A program made the translations under genes and the position numbers. Positions 1 to 8,108 of a stretch of 64,000 nucleotides of DNA are shown here, piece after piece. The DNA lies in NCBI GenBank assembly GCA_965370555.1, contig CBDUVB010000007.1, forward strand, positions 6,546 through 70,545, given 5' to 3'. The stretch is from JAJOKK01 sp965370555 (GTDB lineage Bacteria > Bipolaricaulota > Bipolaricaulia > UBA7950 > UBA9294). The notes under the pieces are model-generated. The model was not told the DNA's origin. It saw nothing but the letters and a program-made list of their open reading frames with translations, and did not search any database. Each line of letters opens with the position of its first letter. The stretch's first letter is position 1.

Positions 1-903
1 ACCGATGTCGAGCCCCATCCATCCGGAAGGAATATCCGCCGTCGGGCAAACCTGTGTCTGCGCCTCAGCGCTCAACTCCGGGGCGACCACCACATCACGC
101 GGGAGATGGATCACGACCCCCTTCTCAGCAGCAGCCTCGATCAACTTCGTGATCTCACCTAAAAGCGATTCATCGACCAAGGAATCTCCCACCTGGATCC
201 CCTGGGCACGGAGGAAGGTGAACGCTACCCCACCACCGATCAGGATCGCATTGACCTGATCGAGAAAATCACGCAACGCCCCGAGCTTGCTCCGGGCCTT
301 CTTCCCCCCAATGATTGCCAAGTAGGGACGCGCCGGATTGTCGATGAGGTGCAACAGGGCCTCGATCTCACGCTGGACGAGCAGCCCAGCGTAGGATGGG
401 AGGTAATCGCAGATTCCCAACGTGGAGGCATGCGCACGGTGGAGGGCAGCGAAAGCATCGTTGATGTAGAGATCCCCAAGCTCCGCCAACCGGCGGGCAA
501 ATGGAGCCTCGTTCGCCACCTCCTCCGTGTGGAAGCGTACGTTCTCAAGGAGGAAGACAGACCCTTCCTCACCCTGTTCGATTGCCTCCTTGACTTCCTC
601 TCCCACACAGTCATCGAGCTTGTGCACCGGGTGGCCGAGGAGGGTCTGTAGGTGTGCGGCCACAGGATCGAGGCGGAGGGCGGGGGTTACCTTCCCCTCC
701 GGGCGGCCGAGGTGCGTCAAGAGGACCGGTTTTGCTGCGTGCTCCAAGAGATAGTTCAGGGTAGGCAGAGAAGCCTTGATCCGCGCATCGTCCGCCACCT
801 CGCCGTCTGCCAGAGGAACGTTGTAATCCACTCGCACCAACACCGTCTTCCCATCGACCGGTGCATCTTGCACCCGCCGCAGCCGATCAATCAGATCCAC
901 CAT
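1..903 (-). CDS. pgk: Phosphoglycerate kinase, 3' part cut by window edge
   Basis: The reading frame runs from ATG at 903 off the left edge, giving the first 301 residues of a protein usually about 400 long. It catalyses ATP formation from 1,3-bisphosphoglycerate in glycolysis, or the reverse in gluconeogenesis. Visible family marks are the N-terminal VLVRVDYNVPL segment, LTHLGRPEGK, the LLENVRFHTEE stretch, YINDAFAALHRAHAS, and AIIGGKKARSKL followed by a GGGVAFTFL loop. The SD AAGGAGGG lies just before the ATG. Its promoter overlaps that of the divergent gene at 969. The C-terminal nucleotide-binding half is outside the window, so a PGK-TIM fusion, known in some bacteria, cannot be excluded. 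Confidence 0.96.
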   Translation of the reverse strand, partial: MVDLIDRLRRVQDAPVDGKTVLVRVDYNVPLADGEVADDARIKASLPTLNYLLEHAAKPVLLTHLGRPEGKVTPALRLDPVAAHLQTLLGHPVHKLDDCVGEEVKEAIEQGEEGSVFLLENVRFHTEEVANEAPFARRLAELGDLYINDAFAALHRAHASTLGICDYLPSYAGLLVQREIEALLHLIDNPARPYLAIIGGKKARSKLGALRDFLDQVNAILIGGGVAFTFLRAQGIQVGDSLVDESLLGEITKLIEAAAEKGVVIHLPRDVVVAPELSAEAQTQVCPTADIPSGWMGLDIG

Positions 904-931
904 CGTCGCCCTCCTTCCTTGACACCACCAA

Positions 932-960
932 TTGAACACGGTTACCGAAGCGATTATAAT
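932..960 (+). promoter_or_regulatory. Promoter of the 969 gene, leaderless
   Basis: TTGAAC (932-937), 17 bp, TATAAT (955-960). The predicted transcription start is near 967 and the ATG is at 969, so the mRNA would have no leader. There is no SD sequence before the ATG, which fits. Confidence 0.7.
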
Positions 961-981
961 CGTTTACAATGAACAGTCAAA
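953..981 (-). promoter_or_regulatory. Promoter of pgk
   Basis: On the minus strand TTTGAC (976-981) and TATAAT (953-958) are separated by 17 bp, which predicts a start near 946 and a leader of about 43 nt with an SD. The -10 lies in the perfect palindrome ATTATAAT and is shared with the promoter of the opposite gene. Confidence 0.7.
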
Positions 982-1838
982 ACCTGATCCTCCTTGGGAT
1001 CGGCCTCTTTATCAGCCTAGTCATCACCGTCGTTGCCGTGGAACAGTATTATCTAGGGCAGAATAACCCGATGGAGCCAGGCGGCCTGATATGGCGAGTG
1101 AAGACCTCATTCGAGCGTATCAAGGACCTGGAGACCGTGGTCGAAGTCAGACAGAGCGGGGAAGAGGATCGAACGATCAGCATGCGCGTGTGGTATATAA
1201 ACGGGCCGGACCCGACCCTGCGGGTACGTTACCTCTCACCCGACAATGTCAAGGATGAGGTGTACACCGTCGATCGAGATCTTCTCTCCCACTACCTTCC
1301 GCAGGAGAACGTCACGGTGATCAAGCGCTGGGTGAGATTCCCTCTCTCCGCATTGGGAGTGGCAAACTTCGACATCAGACAACTGGAAGATGAATGGAAG
1401 AAGGGAAAGGTGACTCTCCAGGTCTCGCAGAATATCCCCCACTTCGATACGACACTCTTCCCATGCGGGATCGGTCTCGAAGAGGGGTTTGCCGCTCAAC
1501 AATCGCAGGAGGATCTCTCCCAATTCTGCCCTGTAATAGACGAAAGGACAGAGGGGGCTGAACACGATCTCGAAGTGGGTTTCTCCGGAATCACAGATGA
1601 TCCTTTGGAGACCACAATTCCCGGGGGGTACATCCTTAAAGTATACGACGCAAAGACCGGTCTTCTCACGCGCATGCTCTGGATCGATCGAGAGACCTAT
1701 CTCATCAAGCAGATCGTCATCTTCGTCGATGGGAAACGAACCACAAGCATCTACGCGCCCCATATCCTCATCGATCAGGGACTGACCCCGGAAGAACTCC
1801 TCATTCTTCCACGTACGGCCGAGACCATCCGCGGCTGA
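969..1838 (+). CDS. Membrane-anchored LolA/outer-membrane-lipoprotein-sorting-like protein
   Basis: A 289-residue protein with one N-terminal membrane segment (about residues 6-24) and no lipobox cysteine, followed by a beta-rich extracytoplasmic domain. The layout resembles LolA/LolB-fold and sigma-E regulator-type proteins: an early segment on estimating stress or error (ERIKDLETVVEVRQ), a middle strand set, and a late TGLLTRMLWIDRETYLIKQIVIF strand pair. This assignment is by fold-like pattern only. The protein would sit outside the cytoplasmic membrane. It is divergent from pgk and convergent with the DUF151 gene, so probably monocistronic. The start is supported by a promoter that makes the message leaderless. 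Confidence 0.65.
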   Translation: MNSQNLILLGIGLFISLVITVVAVEQYYLGQNNPMEPGGLIWRVKTSFERIKDLETVVEVRQSGEEDRTISMRVWYINGPDPTLRVRYLSPDNVKDEVYTVDRDLLSHYLPQENVTVIKRWVRFPLSALGVANFDIRQLEDEWKKGKVTLQVSQNIPHFDTTLFPCGIGLEEGFAAQQSQEDLSQFCPVIDERTEGAEHDLEVGFSGITDDPLETTIPGGYILKVYDAKTGLLTRMLWIDRETYLIKQIVIFVDGKRTTSIYAPHILIDQGLTPEELLILPRTAETIRG

Positions 1839-1846
1839 TTCAGGGA

Positions 1847-2326
1847 TCAGGTGATGAGCTTCTTGAACTCCCCTAAACTCATCTTGGAATCGACGAAACC
1901 CTGAAACGCCTCTTCCTCTGCAAACGGAGACTCGATCGCTGAGGCCTCGAAGACCTCATCCTCGATGAAGATCGGGCTTCCCATACGTAGGGCAAGGGCC
2001 AGAGAATCGGAGGGGCGTGCATCTACCTCCACCGTCTCTCCGCTTGCGTTCTGGAGGAAGATAGATGCGTAATACGTTCCCTCCTCCAGTCCGCTGATCA
2101 CAACCTTCTCCACTTTCCCATTGAGGTTATCGACGATCTCCTTCATCAGATCGTGGGAGAGCGGCCTCGGAAAGTGGTTGTTCTGCAGGCCAAAGGCGAT
2201 TGACATCGCCTCGGATTCCCCGATCCAGATAGGCATCGCCTTGCTTGAATGCCGATCCTTCAGCAAGATGACCGGCGCATTATTGAATGGATCAACTAAT
2301 AGTGCCTTGATTTCCGCCTCGCGCAT
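1847..2326 (-). CDS. Bifunctional nuclease family protein (DUF151)
   Basis: A 159-residue member of the DUF151/BFN family, of which plant BFN1 and a Thermotoga structure are the known references. The conserved VILLKDRHSSKAMPIWIG core, the SHDLMKEIV segment and the VDARPSDSLALALR motif are all present. Family members have been reported to degrade RNA and DNA, but the cellular role in bacteria is unclear. A good SD (GGAGAGG) precedes the ATG and a promoter is visible at 2371-2399. It is divergent from glmS and has no operon partner. Confidence 0.9.
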   Translation of the reverse strand: MREAEIKALLVDPFNNAPVILLKDRHSSKAMPIWIGESEAMSIAFGLQNNHFPRPLSHDLMKEIVDNLNGKVEKVVISGLEEGTYYASIFLQNASGETVEVDARPSDSLALALRMGSPIFIEDEVFEASAIESPFAEEEAFQGFVDSKMSLGEFKKLIT

Positions 2327-2370
2327 CGCTCCTCTCCTTCAAAGCTTCCCTAAACGATCGTTGGCGTCCC

Positions 2371-2399
2371 ATTATAGCAAGAGCCCCCTCGCGAGACAA
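2371..2399 (-). promoter_or_regulatory. Promoter of the DUF151 gene
   Basis: TTGTCT (2394-2399), 17 bp, TATAAT (2371-2376) on the minus strand. The predicted start is near 2364, giving a leader of about 38 nt. Confidence 0.7.
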
Positions 2400-2406
2400 T
2401 ACCCCA

Positions 2407-2435
2407 TTGGCATTCTTCCAGAAGGAGGCTACACT
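2407..2435 (+). promoter_or_regulatory. Promoter of glmS
   Basis: TTGGCA (2407-2412), 17 bp, TACACT (2430-2435). The predicted start is near 2442, only about 16 nt before the ATG, so there is no room for a glmS ribozyme. Confidence 0.55.
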
Positions 2436-2457
2436 TCTCTTTCACAGAGGTGATTGT

Positions 2458-4278
2458 ATGTGCGGGATCATCGGGTACGTAGGGTGTGAACAGGCTGCCC
2501 CCCTCCTGTTTAGCGGGCTCAAGCGGCTGGAGTACCGGGGGTACGATTCAGCAGGAATCGCCGTCTTGGAGGGCGGAAAGATGACGCTCTTCCGCCGGGC
2601 GGGGAGAGTGGGGGACCTGGAGAAAGAGGTTCCCCAGACGCTCACCGCAAGGATCGGAATCGGACACACCCGCTGGGCAACCCACGGGGTTCCCAACGAG
2701 GAGAACGCTCACCCCCATCTCGACTGTCGCGGGAAGATCGCCGTGATCCACAACGGTATCATCGAGAACTTCCTCGACCTCAAGGAGAAATTAATCTCAT
2801 CCAGGCACCGTTTTCGCTCCCAGACCGACACCGAGGTCCTCGCCCACCTGATCGAGGAGCACTATGACGGGGATCTCCTCACAGCGACCGCAGCGGCCGC
2901 GCGCGAAGCGCAAGGGGCATTCGCCATCGCCGTCCTCTCCGAGGACGATCCGGAGCGGATCATCGTCGCCCGACGTGGAAGTCCACTCGTGATAGGGAAG
3001 GGAGAAACCGGAACCTTCGCCTGCTCGGACATTCCTGCCATCGCTGGGAAGGTATCTCAGGTCCTCTTCCTGGCCGACAACGAGCTGGCAGAGCTGACCC
3101 CACAGGGATTCCGCGTCGTCGACCTCGCGGGGAAGGAGGTCACGCGCCCGCTGCAACCGGTGGCTATGGATCCCTTCTCGATTCAGAAGGGCGGATACAA
3201 ACACTTCATGCTGAAGGAGATCCACGAGCAGCCACGCGCCGTTGGAGAGACGATTCGGGAGAAGATCAACCCCAAGGAGGGGACGATAAGCCTTCCCAAC
3301 CTCGGCCAGCTGAAGACAGATTTTGACCACGTATATCTGATCGCCTGCGGGACCGCATACCACGCCGGCCTGGTGGCGGAATATCTCTGGGAGCGCGTCC
3401 TCCCGGTTCCTGTACAGGCGGTGATCGCCTCGGAGTTCCGCCTCCGTGAGATGCAGATCACCCCACGCACCCTCGTCGTCGCCGTCTCCCAATCCGGGGA
3501 GACACTCGATACCCTGATGGCCGTGCGCCGCGCTAAAGAGAAGGGAGCCGCGGTAATCGCGCTCGTCAACTCGCTCCACTCGGCAATCGAGAGGGAATCC
3601 GACGGTGTCGTATACACCCGCGCCGGGATCGAGATCGGGGTCGCCGCGACAAAGACCTTCTCCGCCCAAGTCTCTGCACTCACCCTCCTCGGCCTCTTCC
3701 TCGCCGAACGGCGCGGCACGATCTCGGACGAGACTATGAAGGAGGAACTGGCTGGCCTCACTCTCCTCCCCGGCCAGATCGCGCAGATCCTCGCCCACGA
3801 AGATAGGATCCTCCCCCTTGCCGAGCGGTTCCACCACGCGACGGACTTTCTCTTCCTCGCCCGCGGCCCCCTCTACCCGATCGCCCTTGAAGGGGCGCTC
3901 AAGCTGAAGGAGATCTCCTACATCCACGCCGAGGGGTACCCGGCCGGGGAGATGAAACACGGCCCGATCGCCCTGATCGACGAGAAGATGCCGGTCGTCG
4001 TCCTCCTCTCCCGCCACATTGCCTACGACAAGGTCCTTTCCAACATTCAGGAGGTCAAAGCGCGAAAGGGGATCGTCATTGCACTCACCGATCGACCAGA
4101 CGACCCGCGGCTCGCCCCCCTCGCCGATCAGATCTTTCCCCTCCCTGAAGTCTCTCCACTGTGCCTGCCGATCCTGTACACCGTTCCCCTGCAGCTCCTT
4201 GCCTATCACATCGCCGTACTGCGGGGGACCGATGTCGACCAGCCGCGAAACCTGGCAAAGACCGTCACCGTCGAGTGA
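2458..4278 (+). CDS. glmS: Glutamine--fructose-6-phosphate aminotransferase (isomerizing)
   Basis: Makes glucosamine-6-phosphate from fructose-6-phosphate and glutamine, the first step toward UDP-GlcNAc for peptidoglycan. The start is set at 2458 because the catalytic cysteine must be residue 2 (MCGIIGYVG) and an SD (AGAGGTGA) sits just upstream; an in-frame ATG at 2407 would bury it. The 606-residue product has the N-terminal glutaminase domain (about 1-220, with RWATHG and GIIENF), two SIS domains (SQSGETLDTL around 345 and ARGPLYPIALEGALKLKE around 480) and the C-terminal PRNLAKTVTVE tail. Length equals that of E. coli GlmS. It stands alone as a cytoplasmic enzyme gene. Confidence 0.98.
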   Translation: MCGIIGYVGCEQAAPLLFSGLKRLEYRGYDSAGIAVLEGGKMTLFRRAGRVGDLEKEVPQTLTARIGIGHTRWATHGVPNEENAHPHLDCRGKIAVIHNGIIENFLDLKEKLISSRHRFRSQTDTEVLAHLIEEHYDGDLLTATAAAAREAQGAFAIAVLSEDDPERIIVARRGSPLVIGKGETGTFACSDIPAIAGKVSQVLFLADNELAELTPQGFRVVDLAGKEVTRPLQPVAMDPFSIQKGGYKHFMLKEIHEQPRAVGETIREKINPKEGTISLPNLGQLKTDFDHVYLIACGTAYHAGLVAEYLWERVLPVPVQAVIASEFRLREMQITPRTLVVAVSQSGETLDTLMAVRRAKEKGAAVIALVNSLHSAIERESDGVVYTRAGIEIGVAATKTFSAQVSALTLLGLFLAERRGTISDETMKEELAGLTLLPGQIAQILAHEDRILPLAERFHHATDFLFLARGPLYPIALEGALKLKEISYIHAEGYPAGEMKHGPIALIDEKMPVVVLLSRHIAYDKVLSNIQEVKARKGIVIALTDRPDDPRLAPLADQIFPLPEVSPLCLPILYTVPLQLLAYHIAVLRGTDVDQPRNLAKTVTVE

Positions 4279-4413
4279 AGAGTACTTTAGGAGACGCGAG
4301 AGCAAGCCTTTGAAAGGTGAACGTTCGGGGCATTACATTGAACCCACAGTGGGAAAGTTGCACCGCCTGATACGCTAAGTCGAGGTCGGCGTGCGTTGTA
4401 TGGATCGGCCTCT

Positions 4414-4812
4414 TCAGGTCAGGGTGACGACGTGCAAGGTGTTCCCGTGCACTTTCAGGACCTTCACCTTCTGTTGCGAAGGGATCGTCGTCCCGTTCTG
4501 ACTGAGAGCGGACCAGATCTCACCGTTGATCTTGACCTGGCCGAACGGGTTGAGAGGCGTGACCGCCTCCGCGGTTAGCCCGATAAGGGCTTCCGGGCCG
4601 ACACGTGCTGTGCAAAGGAAACTCCTTCGCAGGAAGAGAACGTACATCGCACTGGAAACGAGGATCTTGACAAGCGGAACCCCGACCAACACCCACGCCG
4701 GAATACGGACAAACCGCGACACGACCGCAAGGACAGCGATCAGTACGGCAAGCTCGGCGCTCTCTTTGAGGAGATAGGCTCTCGAACCATTTCTTGCGCC
4801 ACAACGACTCAT
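4414..4812 (-). CDS. NfeD-like membrane protein with C-terminal OB-fold
   Basis: A 132-residue protein with two closely spaced hydrophobic segments (about 17-35 and 40-60), then a soluble OB-like domain from GLTAEAVTPLNPFGQVKINGEIW to the end, the usual core of short NfeD proteins. NfeD proteins usually pair with stomatin/prohibitin-type partners in membrane quality control, but none is present here. The ATG overlaps the stop of the upstream gene (ATGA), so the two are translationally coupled. Confidence 0.75.
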   Translation of the reverse strand: MSRCGARNGSRAYLLKESAELAVLIAVLAVVSRFVRIPAWVLVGVPLVKILVSSAMYVLFLRRSFLCTARVGPEALIGLTAEAVTPLNPFGQVKINGEIWSALSQNGTTIPSQQKVKVLKVHGNTLHVVTLT

Positions 4813-5096
4813 CGCCTACCACCGACGATTCCCAGGTACACGGTCAAGGCCATCAGCGTCAGTATGATACCCAGGATTAGAATGCTGGCCAGCGGCCGTC
4901 GCAAGATGGCACCCACTCGCCCTGGAAGGTTCCACGCCAACGTCAACAATCCTGCTGCCACTCCTATAGCGATAAAGAAGGTTCCTCCCGACACCCAAAC
5001 CAACCCCCAACCCGCAAACAGCCCGGCATAGATCAGCGCGACACCGACCACAATGGATAGAACCATCATCAGAATGTGCGTCGGCGTAATCTGCAT
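4809..5096 (-). CDS. Small membrane protein with three predicted TM segments
   Basis: The ATG at 5096 has a good SD (TGAGGAG, 6 nt away); the longer frame to 5198 has no signal. The 95-residue product is nearly all hydrophobic: helices at about 8-27, 30-50 and 66-88. It ends GIVGGRR. It is ATGA-coupled to the NfeD-like gene, so a two-gene unit is likely. No family is recognised. Confidence 0.6.
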   Translation of the reverse strand: MQITPTHILMMVLSIVVGVALIYAGLFAGWGLVWVSGGTFFIAIGVAAGLLTLAWNLPGRVGAILRRPLASILILGIILTLMALTVYLGIVGGRR

Positions 5097-5282
5097 AACA
5101 TGCTCCTCAGGGCTCTGAAGGCGTGGCACTACTCCAAACTCGGTAAATACTCTCCTGTGCCCCTCAAAACCTTGATCTGCCTTCTCCCCCTGCTCCATCT
5201 TCTGGTTTCATGCGTATGCTCCTTTGGCGACCAACTCCTCTTAGACTACCAGGTTTTGACTTTTGAAGCCGCCCTGGGGCTC

Positions 5283-6104
5283 TCAGCGCGCTCGCCGGCG
5301 ACGCTTGGGGGAGAGGATCATGGAGACGAGAAAGAGGGCGGTTGCTGCAAGGGCAATTGAGGAGCCGATCGGAAGATCGGCCCCCAGAGAGAGGAGGAAG
5401 CCTCCCATCGCAGCAAACATCCCCAGAAGCGGTGCTAAAATGAGGACCTTCTTCACATCGTACAGCAATTGATAGGCGGCTGAGGCAGGGAGGATCATCA
5501 GGGTATAGATCAGGAGCCCGCCGGTGAGGCGCAGGGAGAGGGCGACAGTGAGCGCTGTGAGGAACAGAATCAGGTAGGTGTAGAGCCGTGCGTTGATCCC
5601 GGAGGCGGCAGCAAGCTTGCGGTCGAGAAGGATCGCGAGAAATTCCTTGTAGAACCCGCCTATGGCGACGAGCATCACAGAAGCAAGCACGGCGAGCTTG
5701 ATCACGTCATTCATCGTGATCCCGAGGATGCTCCCCCAGAGGAGGGAGAGGGCTCCGCTACCGATCCCTGCGCTCGGTGTAAGGCTGATAAAGATCAGGC
5801 CGAGGGCCATCATCAGCGGAAAGATCACCCCGATGATCGCGTCCTCCTTCATCCGAGAGGCCTCGGCGAGGGGACCGAGGATCGCTGCAGTTCCCACGGC
5901 AAACAGGATCGCCATCCACAGAGGATCGAGCACTGTCACCATCAGCCCCAATGCCGCTCCGGCAAAGGCAGCGTGCGACATGGCAAAGCCGAGGGAGGAG
6001 AGGTTCATCCGCACCACAAAGACCCCAAGTAGGCTGCAGAGCATCCCTGCGAGGAGGCTCCCCAGTAGGGTCGGCAGGATGATATGAAGGGGTAGTCCGA
6101 ACAC
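5283..6104 (-). CDS. Metal ABC transporter permease, ZnuB/MntB (cluster 9) type
   Basis: The 273-residue permease has about eight hydrophobic segments. It shows the family signatures AFAGAALG near the N terminus (normally HAALPG-like), GLIFISLTP, and the late GGLLIYTLMILPASAA segment typical of ZnuB and MntB. The start is a GTG at 6104, with SD AGGGGA, two bases after the ATPase stop; the longer frame from 6152 overlaps the ATPase. It forms the membrane channel for the ATPase at 6107-6838 and the binding protein at 7267-8088. Context with NikR suggests nickel or another transition metal. The substrate is inferred. Confidence 0.92.
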   Translation of the reverse strand: MFGLPLHIILPTLLGSLLAGMLCSLLGVFVVRMNLSSLGFAMSHAAFAGAALGLMVTVLDPLWMAILFAVGTAAILGPLAEASRMKEDAIIGVIFPLMMALGLIFISLTPSAGIGSGALSLLWGSILGITMNDVIKLAVLASVMLVAIGGFYKEFLAILLDRKLAAASGINARLYTYLILFLTALTVALSLRLTGGLLIYTLMILPASAAYQLLYDVKKVLILAPLLGMFAAMGGFLLSLGADLPIGSSIALAATALFLVSMILSPKRRRRAR

Positions 6105-6106
6105 CT

Positions 6107-6838
6107 CTATATCCCCTGCGGTATTCCGTGCACCTGCACAAGAGGGCCCCACTCCGCCGAATCGGTGAGGAGCCGACCTTCAACCATGGTGAGAATGCGG
6201 TTGGCCTCATCGAGGAGGGGACCGGATTCGTGACTGACGACAAGGGTAGTAAGCGAAAGAGTGCTCCGAATCTCAAGTATCAGCCTTGAGATCTCCTCTT
6301 TCGCCTCAGGGTCGAGGTTGGTCGTCGGCTCATCGAGGAGCAGGAGCTGCGGTTCCTTAGCAAGGACCCGTGCGAGCAGGGCCTTTCGCTGCTGGCCCCC
6401 GGAGAGACGCCCGATCGGTCGACCGGCGAGCTCGCTGATACCCACGGCGGCAATCGCCTCGCGAGCGAGGCGGCGATCCGCCCAAGAAGGAAGACGGAAG
6501 GGACCGATCTTCGCAAAGCGCGCCATCAGGACCACATCCCACGTCAGGAACGGGGTTCCAGGGTCGAAGAAGAGATCCTGCGGGAGGTAGGCAATCTCCT
6601 GCCGTAGGCGGTGGCTCGATCGTCCGATCGGCTTTCCTAATACGAGCACCTCTCCGAATCTGATCGGGAGGAGACCGTTGATCGCCTCAAGGAGCGTCGT
6701 CTTCCCCGCGCCGTTCGGCCCGACGATTGCAACAAGCTCTCCCGGTTTGACCGCTAAGTCGATCCCATGAAGGGCTGGAATACGCTCGCCCTCGTAAACA
6801 GCAGAAACGTTCTTGAGTTCTACTGCAAGGCTTCCCAC
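6107..6838 (-). CDS. Metal ABC transporter ATP-binding protein, ZnuC type
   Basis: A 243-residue ATPase with Walker A GPNGAGKTT (about 40-48), Q-loop LPQDLFF, signature LSGGQQRKALLARVLA and Walker B LLLLDEPTTNLD, then the H-loop VVSHE. It drives uptake through the permease at 5283-6104. Its ATG overlaps the end of the FmdE gene by 19 nt, so translation is probably coupled. It is part of the NikR-headed operon. Confidence 0.95.
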   Translation of the reverse strand: MGSLAVELKNVSAVYEGERIPALHGIDLAVKPGELVAIVGPNGAGKTTLLEAINGLLPIRFGEVLVLGKPIGRSSHRLRQEIAYLPQDLFFDPGTPFLTWDVVLMARFAKIGPFRLPSWADRRLAREAIAAVGISELAGRPIGRLSGGQQRKALLARVLAKEPQLLLLDEPTTNLDPEAKEEISRLILEIRSTLSLTTLVVSHESGPLLDEANRILTMVEGRLLTDSAEWGPLVQVHGIPQGI

Positions 6839-7254
6839 GTGAAAAGCTCCTCAAGCGGTCGTCGCTTCGTCCGTTCGCTCTCTTCGTTGATCTCGCCCTC
6901 ACGGAATTCCTGCATTACGTCTGAACGGAGTGCGATCGTGAGCTTACGGCCGTCCTTAACCGAGAAGTGCACCCGCGGACGACGTGCCTCGGTCACGCGG
7001 AGGTTTCCTTTCCCCGTGGTGCAGCCGCTCCCAATCTGAACACCGTCGGTCAAACAGGAGAGGGGCGTTACGGTCCCGGTCTCCGATTCGGCATCGATTC
7101 CAAAGTAGCCAGGGCTCTCGAGAAGATCGAGTGCGAGGAGACCCATGCGGATCCCCGCGACCAAAAACGGTCCTAAGTGCCCGTGCAGGTCGATCCCCCG
7201 CTCGATCATCCGATCGAGGTCGGCCGTTTCGGGATCTATGCGTAACGTCTCCAA
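6820..7254 (-). CDS. FmdE-family (formylmethanofuran dehydrogenase subunit E-like) metal-binding protein
   Basis: A 144-residue protein with the FmdE core: H24-G-H26-LGPFLVAGIRMG, then C67-LTDGVQIGSGC78-TTGKGN. These His and Cys residues are the expected metal ligands. FmdE-domain proteins often sit beside molybdate, tungstate, nickel or cobalt transport genes and are thought to bind or deliver metal, but their biochemistry is poorly known. Here it is between the binding protein and the ATPase of a NikR-linked importer, which argues for a metal-handling role. The usual C-terminal zinc ribbon of longer members is missing. Confidence 0.85.
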   Translation of the reverse strand: METLRIDPETADLDRMIERGIDLHGHLGPFLVAGIRMGLLALDLLESPGYFGIDAESETGTVTPLSCLTDGVQIGSGCTTGKGNLRVTEARRPRVHFSVKDGRKLTIALRSDVMQEFREGEINEESERTKRRPLEELFTWEALQ

Positions 7255-7266
7255 TCGCTCTACCTC

Positions 7267-8088
7267 CTAGCGTACCGGTTCAAGAGCCGAGAAGAGCGAT
7301 GCGGCGTTTGCCTTAAACATCGCTGGGACCGTCTCAGTCCCCGGCATTGCTCCGGGAAAGTTCGTAAGGACTACGTGGATCGCACCGATCTCGCGGGCGA
7401 GCTTTGCCCCGAAGTTCACCCCGCTCTGGAGGTTGTCGATCACAAGGAGCGCCCCCTTCTCCGTTCCAACTTGAGCCAGATCGACAAGGTCCCTGAGAGA
7501 GAGAGTCTCCGGCACCCCGTAGGTCGCCACAACGTCGAACCCGAGCCAGGAGACAAACGTTGCCTGCCAAGCCATCGCAATAACGGGAATGCTGTTGACA
7601 TCAAGATGATCGGCCTCTTCCTTCAAGGTTGCGGCGAGAAAAGCAAGATCCTCCTTGTACGCGGTAGCGTTCTCCTCGAAGATCGCTGCCTCCTCGGGGA
7701 GAAGTTCAGTCAATGCCGCGACGATTGCGTCGACCTTAGCCGCCGCGTCGTCGGGCCGGTTCCAGGAACCCGGAAGCTGTACAGCCTGCGCCGGATGTGA
7801 GGCGTCCCCGACCGAGGCGAGGAGAGACTCCATCCACGGTTCGAACCCAGAGTAGATCACGAGCGAGGCGTTGCTGACCGCCGCAATATCACTTGGCCGT
7901 AGATCGTAGTGGGACGGACAGAAGCCCGAGGGGATAATCGTGGTGACTTCAATCAGGTCGCCCCCAACAACTTCGGTGAACTCTCCCAGTACGGCATGGG
8001 TCACCACGACGGTAGGTTTGGCGAAAAGGCCCCACCCCACAGTCACAACGATCAACAACATGATACTAAGCACTGATAACTTCTTCAA
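7267..8088 (-). CDS. Metal ABC transporter substrate-binding protein, ZnuA family
   Basis: A 273-residue periplasmic protein with an N-terminal signal (hydrophobic residues 6-22, cleavage probably near A23). Metal ligands of the family are visible as H31 (VVVTHAVLGE) and H60 (CPSHYDLRPSD). The third family histidine, usually in a SHDAF-like motif, is replaced: the aligned segment reads VIAMAWQATF. The last acidic ligand region reads VIDNLQSG. No His-rich zinc loop is present. The altered site and the NikR gene upstream suggest a metal other than zinc. Linked to the ATPase and permease downstream. Confidence 0.92.
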   Translation of the reverse strand: MKKLSVLSIMLLIVVTVGWGLFAKPTVVVTHAVLGEFTEVVGGDLIEVTTIIPSGFCPSHYDLRPSDIAAVSNASLVIYSGFEPWMESLLASVGDASHPAQAVQLPGSWNRPDDAAAKVDAIVAALTELLPEEAAIFEENATAYKEDLAFLAATLKEEADHLDVNSIPVIAMAWQATFVSWLGFDVVATYGVPETLSLRDLVDLAQVGTEKGALLVIDNLQSGVNFGAKLAREIGAIHVVLTNFPGAMPGTETVPAMFKANAASLFSALEPVR

Positions 8089-8108
8089 TGTATCCTCCTC
8101 ACAATAAC

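Noticed and set aside
2407..2457. glmS ribozyme or upstream start for glmS
   Set aside because: The leader is too short for the ribozyme core, and the catalytic cysteine must follow the initiator methionine.
2797..4305. 502-residue open frame opposite glmS
   Set aside because: It lies entirely antisense to a conserved enzyme, is full of Asp/Gly/Leu typical of a shadow frame in GC-rich DNA, and has no SD or family motif.
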